Shown here in pieces: positions 57,276 to 64,000 of a stretch of 64,000 nt of DNA; the first letter of the stretch is position 1, and each line of letters opens with the position of its first letter. The DNA is taken from contig OY987243.1 in assembly GCA_963920765.1 (NCBI GenBank), positions 17,484,001-17,548,000 of the forward strand. The letters run 5' to 3'. A program made the translations under genes and the position numbers. The DNA is from Ulota crispa (Eukaryota > Streptophyta > Bryopsida > Orthotrichales > Orthotrichaceae). The notes beneath the pieces were generated by a model, which was not told the origin of the DNA, made no database searches, and saw only the letters and a program-made list of their open reading frames with translations.

Positions 57276-59464
57276 AGAGTGCCGTGGGCCTTCTTTGGCA
57301 AGGCCATGCAAAAATTTGCCATGAGCTTGTCAACAATGGACACTATAAATAAAAAATGACCATAAAGCCACGCTATAAAATATGCCACAGCTAACTAGTA
57401 GAGATGCTTTTAAGGCCCTCATTTTATACACTCCAATTACATACATTATTTATTGTTTCCATTAAGTTTTTTTTTTTTTTTGTCTTCTCTAATTAAATAA
57501 TGCCAAACTCACATGATACGGACATTGAGGCTGCTCTAAAAACATTTTGTAAATCAAAGGTATATTGAAAACTCCACTATGTATTTTCGTGGCATCAAAA
57601 ACTTTTATAGTTAGCGTGTGTTCAAGATTACCTACTTTATATCATCTTATGGCATCTCCAATTCAACCGCTGTCGGATAGAGAGAAGCGTGCCTTGAGAA
57701 CACGCATAGTACCTAGCTGCAATCGTATATTGCTAACTAGGAATTGTCATTAGTCTTTGATCTTCACTCTTCAATTTTTAATCTTTTGTCTTCCGTTGGC
57801 ATATCCTATAGCTGATTTTATGGGTATAAATGTCAAAGTAGAGATAAGAGTCCATGCGATACGGAACTGGTAGAATGAAATAGCATACACAAGCTGCCGC
57901 TCGAATGATAGAACCCTAAAATCAAATTCACGATCTGCTAGCCAAAACTCCAGACCGTGAGAACAGAATAAGTCTCGACCATGTGGGTGATTAATCCCAC
58001 TTTGTTACCATGACAATAAATAGTTTAAATTTGGGTTAATCCAAACTGCCCGCAACAAGATTTACAAAACAGAATGGAAATAAATTAACAAACGAGCCTC
58101 CAAAATCGGCTATAAATAACAAAGCCGCATTCCATACATATATAAAAAATAAATTCAAGATATTCTACTTGAAATCTTCATATCTTCAGATCTTCAAATT
58201 TTCATGTCTTCAAGTCTTTATGTTTTAATAAAAACAATAAGGATAATCACAATCAACAAATTCTAGAAAGACTACGACTTTCTATCTAGTGTCACGGATA
58301 ATTCAAATATCCAAATACTAAGTGTATTGGCATTTTGGAAAGCTCTTCTAATTACCTAACACCTATACAAAACTTAACTTATTATAAACTGTACAAAGCT
58401 TATGCACATTCAAAGTGGGAACTCTCTTTCCTCCTTGCAAACTAATCACAATATTTTCAAACCTCTATAATTTTTATTCTATAACTCCCACAAATAAGTG
58501 TGATATAAATTTGAAAAGATAATACAATTGAATATAATTCATCAAAATTTCACTACAAATTAAAACTATTTTTGTAACTTTTAGTGAATTAAAGTTTGGG
58601 TCTCAGATTTTTAGAGATCACCCAAACTCCCAACTTCTATACACTATAACTTCCTCAATAAAATTCCAAATAGAATGGTTAATGACAATTTGGAACGCTA
58701 TGACAATAACCTACCACTTTTACAAATTAAAAAAATATATATATAACAATCCAAAAATTGTAGCTTTTGGTCTTCTCTCAACTAAAAGGCAGCCACCTCC
58801 AATCCTTTACACCTCCATAACTTTCTCTCCAGCTCTAAATCACGAGTTTAATGGATTTCTAAAAAGATAAAATTAAAATGAATATTTCGCCAAGTCTTGT
58901 TACAAAATGATATAGAGACCATAAGCTATGGCTTGTCAAAGTCTCAACATTTTGTCATAGTTTGTCTTTTTTACTCCAAAATTCAAACACTCATAATTTT
59001 TGCATCCCAATTCCAAATCAAACTTGCAAACTTATTTTGAAAAGGTAATGATACATGGAACAATTCTTCCAAATTTCAATGCAAAATATTATATATACAA
59101 AAAATTCAGTTATATCAAAGTTTCGGATTTCTCCTCTTTTTCCAATAACCACTCGTATACAAAACTCTAACATACTAAAGAATCTCTCCTACTACATTTT
59201 GACTTTATCCAAGTTAGAAAATGGGGCATATCAATCCATATCCTTCTCCTTTATAATTCCACTATAGATGCCAAACCCTTACTCCTTTCACATCTTTCCA
59301 AATCATTTCTAAATCCTTAGAGTTTTTATTTAAAGAAAGATAAAATATAAGAGTCTTTCAAAACATCTAGATAAACACACAAAAATGAAAAAATACAAGA
59401 TAAACCATTGTAAAGTAGCCACATGCCCTTATGAGCATATAATAGCATCAAACGTTTATCTTCA

Positions 59465-59635
59465 GTCGCTAAATTCTGGACTTGGTTGGCTTGAGAAGCT
59501 GTCGTCTTTGGCCGTTGGCCGATCTGGGTTCAAACCTAATCAGACTCGTCGAGTAGTGACAGCAGCTCACGGCTTGGCACGCTAAGGAGGCATGAAATTG
59601 GCCTAACCAATCCGCTACCTATCCTTTGAATTGCG
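59465..59635 (-). mobile_element. Possible tRNA-derived SINE
   Basis: On the - strand a box-A-like TAGCGGATTGGTTAGG (about 59622-59607) is followed some 75 bases on by a box-B-like GGTTTGAACCC (59540-59530). No intact cloverleaf can be folded, so it is not a tRNA gene. Box spacing is longer than usual and no A-tail or target duplication was identified. Confidence 0.3.
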
Positions 59636-59784
59636 CATATGATAAGATGGCACAATGCCTTAGAATCTATAGCGATTGCATTGTCATTAAACCATGGTTT
59701 TCACCACGACCACCTGTTTTACCTTGACTATTGATTTATTGAAATCAACACAAACATAGATAAATAACGTGTATCTATATGATG

Positions 59785-60199
59785 GAAGTATCTCCATCAA
59801 GACACTGCAATCAGGCATAGAATGCATGTACTAAGAGTTAATCTAGCTTAATTGAAAATCAGACATCTAATATAATAGGTATTTGCAACCGCAATTTTGA
59901 GGCATCCCTACATAAAAGCCTCTACCTTGCATATTTGGCCATTTAGGAAAATCCTGCATACCACTCTAGCTTTGATTTTCACGCAATTTCAGACAATTTC
60001 AGATATTTTTGATATGAATCTCTTCACATAAGCACTTAACAAAGGCATAAACATTAAAATATTATATTTAGTAAATGCCATAAAATATACGCATTGGAAG
60101 GTGGTGAAAGGAAAATGGGCATGCTCTGTAAGAAAGCCGCAGTCAGACCCAGTTTGATAGTTTTTGTAGAGTTTGTATTAAGGCTAGATTGGAGATGCC
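59785..60199 (+). mobile_element. MITE family G, copy 2
   Basis: Collinear with the reverse complement of 61366-61779 (aggtatttgcaaccgcaattttgagg, agcacttaacaaaggcataaac, cccatttt/aaaatgggcatgctct). The left end is eroded. The right end (GGAGATGCCA) is followed by TAA and then another element end. Confidence 0.75.
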
Positions 60200-60201
60200 A
60201 T

Positions 60202-61362
60202 AAGGACATCCATAATCCAATTATAACAGAGCTCGGAAAAAGAGGCTACTGGGAGCTATAACAGGCTTGTCTGAAAATTAGCGCCCCTATAAAGCCGCTT
60301 TAAGCAACGGCAAGTTCCAGGCCTTGCTAAATGAAAACTCCGCCCCAATATTATCCCGCAATTTGCAGAGTTTGGAATTGAATTCCAGAGGCTGCAATTC
60401 CCTAACCATGGCCTTGAGCTGTCAGCTTCACACGTTTCTTGCGTTCAAAAAGGAAAGAAGTCGTACATCGATGAAATTCTGAAGCATGATTTGTACATTC
60501 AATATTGTTGTTGTTTTGTCTAGTTTAGCTATAGAGATTTTTGCAAGGGTTTTTAGTTACTCTAAAAAGGACGTATAGTGTTGGGCCCTTTCTGAATGTT
60601 AAGCAACGCTTGCAATTGTGAGTGTGGTGAACAATCTTAGCATAACATGAGATTTCACATGACTATACCCGGATTGTAGGGCAACTAATTTGGGACTCGA
60701 GCCATTCAATGTCTTCCCTTGATCCGTGAAATTCATGGTAATTGCCTAGCCATTCTCTTACTTACACTTTTGTAGTATGATCTTTAAAGTGTCTTTCTGA
60801 GTATCTTGCATACTTGTTCGGATGATAAGCACTTGGCACACAATCAAACTAAGTCAAAATGATGTTCTTGGACTACATGCGTATTGTACAAATCAAGGGT
60901 ATAGATGCAAATGTTGATTGTTTTGCAATACGTACAAACTAAGTTCTTTTCTATGACTAGTGATGACTTTTCCTAAAATAGCACAACTAAGCTTTTGCTA
61001 GTTGGGAAGTCTGATACTTGCTAGTAGCCACAATCTAGATGATATTTGTGACACAAATTTAACCACTTCTCAGTAAAACCGCAACGACATGAGTTTAATC
61101 ATTTTGTAACCTCTCTCAAAGAAAGAACAAAATGAAAAAAATCTCATTCCGTTCCAAATTATTCCCTTGACATCTTATCATAATCAATACTATGTGATTC
61201 TACAAGAAGTTGCAAAAATAGTAAGCAGCTCCATATTCTCGTGCTGACACCCTCGCTGCATTGAAGGCGCGCAGGTCAGCAAGTGGCCCGGCCCTCCTCC
61301 GTCGTGAGGCAAGCGCTAACAACATGTTGGGGCTCCTTGTAACGGCTGCATTGGAGATGCCC
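60202..61362. mobile_element. 1.16-kb segment with GGACATC...GATGCCC ends between two inverted G MITEs
   Basis: Begins GGACATCCATAATCCAATTATAAC and ends GTAACGGCTGCATTGGAGATGCCC, an imperfect inverted repeat of the family G end class. TTA/TAA separates it from the G copies on each side. The interior shows no recognisable gene; a GC-rich patch lies at 61240-61345. Confidence 0.5.
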
Positions 61363-61365
61363 TTA

Positions 61366-61779
61366 GGACATCTCCAATCCAGCCATATTACAAGCTCCAC
61401 AAAAGTTGTCAAACCGGGTCTGACTGCGACTCTCTTACAGAGCATGCCCATTTTCCTTCCACCACCTCCCAATGCACATACTTTATGGCATTCACTAAAC
61501 ATAGTATTTTGATTGTTTATGCCTTTGTTAAGTGCTTATGTGAGAAGAGTTAGCTCATAAATATTTGAAATTGCCTGAAATTGTGTCAAAGTCAGAGCTA
61601 GAGTGGTATGCAAGACTCTCCAAAATGGCCAAATATGCAAGGGAGGAGCTCTTATGTAGGGAGGCCTCAAAATTGCGGTTGCAAATACCTATTGCATTGG
61701 ATCCCTCATTTTCAGTTAAGCCGGATTAGCTCTTGATACAGGCATTCCGTGCCTGGTTGCGGCTGGATTGGAGATGCCC
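61366..61779 (-). mobile_element. MITE family G, copy 3, with TTA target duplication
   Basis: GGACATCTCCAATCCAGCC at the left is inverted at the right (GGCTGGATTGGAGATGCCC), with TTA directly outside both (61363-61365 and 61780-61782). The TWA duplication marks it as PIF/Harbinger (Tourist) type. Confidence 0.85.
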
Positions 61780-61986
61780 TTATTGTATTGTGCAAACTTG
61801 AGAAGAAATTATAGAATTCATGTAGAATGTGTAATCTCCACAACACTTAGGCACTATAGTCAATGGAAACTTTTGCACGTACCTCAACTAGTTTCTGGAT
61901 TTGTTCCTCAAGCATGAAAATGTCTTGTGATGACTTCTAAATGTAAATCACTCAAATTACAAGGAATGTTTTATAAAATGCCATTA

Positions 61987-64000
61987 CCCCCTAAATTCCT
62001 CAGCTAAGATTTTCACCCAAACTGCTCAAAAACTGCCATTTCAAGTACAAGTATCAAAATTTAGAAGAACAACATTTTTTCAAAACACATAACCATAAGG
62101 TCTTGTACCACACTAGTATCCAAAGATGTGAAATACAAAATCAGAAATTTTCACCATGTAGATTGTAAGATATTTGGGTTTGAACGGACAAAAAGCCATT
62201 TCTTGTCCTTGCAAAAATGCGGGCAATTGCACTTCCTAAGGCCATATTTGTATGAGCTGCATTTCACAAGGTCATGTTTGTATGAATTTTTTCCAAAATG
62301 GTTGTAAATCTTTGGATTTGTTATTCAAAGCAAGTTGGGTACACACTTGAAAACTTTCAAATCATTTGGGATCATACAACACACAAGGAAAGAAATAGTG
62401 AATAAGAAGAAGTAGAGAATGATTCAAACCACTAAGTTGTTATGAACTTAATTAAGGGAATGAAAAGTTCCAATCACGATGGTTGTAATGTTGTCATGAA
62501 CAATCTCCATTCTTAGGTTTTATTTTATTTCCAAAAATATTGAAAATTGAGTAAAATAAATGACCTAGAAGTTTATTTTAGAGTAGAGAATCCATGATTG
62601 CCCACAAACAAAATCTCCTCATGACTTTCATCTTATTGATTAGATTTGAATGATTCAAAGCTTCCCATCTATACTACTAAGTGTGAGGATTACCCCATGT
62701 GCGCTCTTTTCTAGAACCTTTTAGAATTTTTGGCATAAGTTGAAGCAACAAAAGACGCTTTAAATATAGAACACCAAACACCTTCCAACCATGTGTTTTT
62801 TCAAATTCTTCTAAGACTTTTTGGTGGCAGTTGAAACAATAAATAGCACTCCAAGCACCAAATTCCTCTCAAATTATGATAGTTGTTAAAACATAGAGTA
62901 CTTCTATTGGAGCTCAAGCGTTTATCTGAAGTGTTTATAATGTAGTAAAAATGTGGAACTAATAATAAAAATATATGGTCCACCCTCCCAAAGGCCCTCA
63001 AAGTTTGAGTTATTTTTTGCTATATTTCCCTATTCTAGAAAGTAAGATTTGGGGCACTCTTTATTCACAAAATGATTTTGAATGATTTGTTGTTGAATAT
63101 GATAGCTGTGAACTACATCCATAGCACATCTCTACAACACCCTCCCAACATGCAAGGTTGCTTACACTTAGTTAGTTGAAGTTGACTTCACCATTGTATG
63201 TATTATTTTGTTTCAAAATTGCATGATTTTCTTTTCTTAGCTTATTGTGTGTGTTGCTTTTGTATTTCTGAAGGTGCTCAATGGTCTTGAATACTTTTAG
63301 TCTTTGATTGTAGACATAATTGGTATCAATTGCAATCTCATACTTTCATTGAGATATATTTGCTAAACACATCAAGAAAGAGGATTTGGAAGTGGATTTT
63401 GGAGAGTAAATATTAAGTCGCTTACATGCCGTATGCATTTTTCCGCTTACATTTTGCTTTAGTCTAAGATTATAGTTTTCTAATTGTGATGGGCAAATTA
63501 AAAAAATAGAGTTTAGCTAGGCACTTGACAAGGCGTCTTTGTGGTATTATTTGGCTTCCTAAACCTTTTTGTATCTTCAACTCATAAGAAAATATCTATG
63601 GGATGTAAGAACTCAATTCTGCAAACTCCAAAGAGCTTTACTTTTACAGTTTTGTCTGTTTGGTAAGGTATGTGGATGTTTGAGGTTAGTGATGCTTGCA
63701 AATCTTTTCTCAATATCTTTATTGATGAATTTGTTTAGGATTGTGTATGAAAGATTGAAATCACTTTTAGTTCTTATTAAAGTCAAAGCAATTTAGAAGT
63801 TCTCCTTTGCCCATCTAGGTGAGATATTCACTAAACTCGCGCAAAGAGCAAGCCTCTATTCTAATCTAAGCATAAATCAAAAGAACCAATTTCAAAAAAA
63901 AGAAGTTAAAATGTAATTATTAAAGAAGTTTTATATATGTCTTACGGGCACAAAGGAAATAGCATACCACACAATAACTTTTGAACCACAAAGTCAAAAG
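61987..64000 (-). mobile_element. TTAA-flanked element, family C copy 2, split by a Helitron and cut by the window end
   Basis: The left end CCCCTAAATTCCTCAGC is preceded by TTAC in place of TTAA. It is collinear with the reverse complement of 43374-44334 up to 62667 and resumes at 63865 (taagcataaatcaaaagaacc). Its other end lies outside the window. Confidence 0.8.
62668..63864 (+). mobile_element. Non-autonomous Helitron, 1197 bp
   Basis: Begins TCTATACTACTAAGTGTGAGG and ends ATTCTAA (CTRR type). It is inserted exactly between A (62667) and T (63865) of a family C element whose other copy (43374-44334) shows the uninterrupted site. About 15 bases before the 3' end, ctcgc-gcaaaga-gcaag forms a short hairpin with one mismatch. 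There are no terminal inverted repeats and no target duplication, as expected. No Rep/helicase is present. Two short frames inside (63001-62801 on -, 63569-63796 on +) are not recognised and could be captured gene fragments. Confidence 0.9.

Larger units (their letters stand above)
56071..57409. mobile_element. Outermost of three nested GAGCATCTCC MITEs
   Basis: AGCATCTCCATTGGTTGG...GGTCAGCTAACGCGCCATATGGC at the left is inverted at the right end (gccacagctaactagtagagatgct). Between its arms sit a second pair (56442-57275) and a third (56527-56956). Confidence 0.6.

Noticed and set aside
59465..59635. tRNA gene
   Set aside because: No cloverleaf, no acceptor stem pairing and wrong box spacing; kept only as a weak SINE candidate.

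Overview
This is a nuclear plant window: AT-rich, intron-bearing and packed with non-autonomous transposons. The plant assignment rests on an MRG-type chromatin reader, a plastid/peroxisome-style Mpv17/PMP22 gene with GT-AG introns, Tourist-like, CACTA-like and Mutator-like MITEs, a Helitron, and a decayed chromodomain-type Ty3/gypsy element. Nothing fixes the species. The long GC-rich 5' leader and low-GC intergenic DNA would suit a bryophyte, lycophyte or fern as well as a seed plant. A run of exactly 200 N (24313-24512) marks an assembly gap.

Only two genes are well supported, and they converge tail to tail in the first 12 kb. The first is an MRG gene on the + strand: GC-rich leader exon from about 4560 to 5165, 5'UTR intron 5166-6024, and an uninterrupted 301-codon CDS at 6076-6981. 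The second is a seven-exon (or more) Mpv17/PMP22-family gene on the - strand (7391-11652). No single long reading frame reveals it, but all six introns I could place have GT-AG ends and matching phases.

The rest is mostly mobile DNA. The commonest class is a set of 0.07-1.1 kb elements flanked by TTAA whose ends read CCCCTAAAGG...CCTTTAGGGG: family A at 255, 15097 and 34141; B at 21896, about 24513, 39058, 44569 and 47643; C at 43374 and 61987; and smaller types L, M, N, O, K and a 71-bp form. By summing the listed intervals they cover roughly a quarter of the window. Other layers sit beside or inside them: a Helitron inside a C copy (62668-63864), a Mutator-type MITE with a 9-bp duplication inside a 1.2-kb hairpin (42060-43265), a 1-kb foldback (26462-27483), a CACTA MITE (55681-55966), nested GAGCATCTCC MITEs (56071-57409), a composite of inverted MITEs (59785-61779) and a 24-bp satellite (50491-50773).

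The gypsy element (27614-33426, - strand, target duplication CATGG) is clearly dead: it has in-frame stops and YLDN in place of YLDD. Its upstream LTR still carries a TATA box with perfect heat-shock-element trimers upstream of it. The best candidates for something new are the TTAA/CCCCTAAA superfamily, with one terminus on many unrelated interiors, and the repeated use of those termini as landing sites for other elements.
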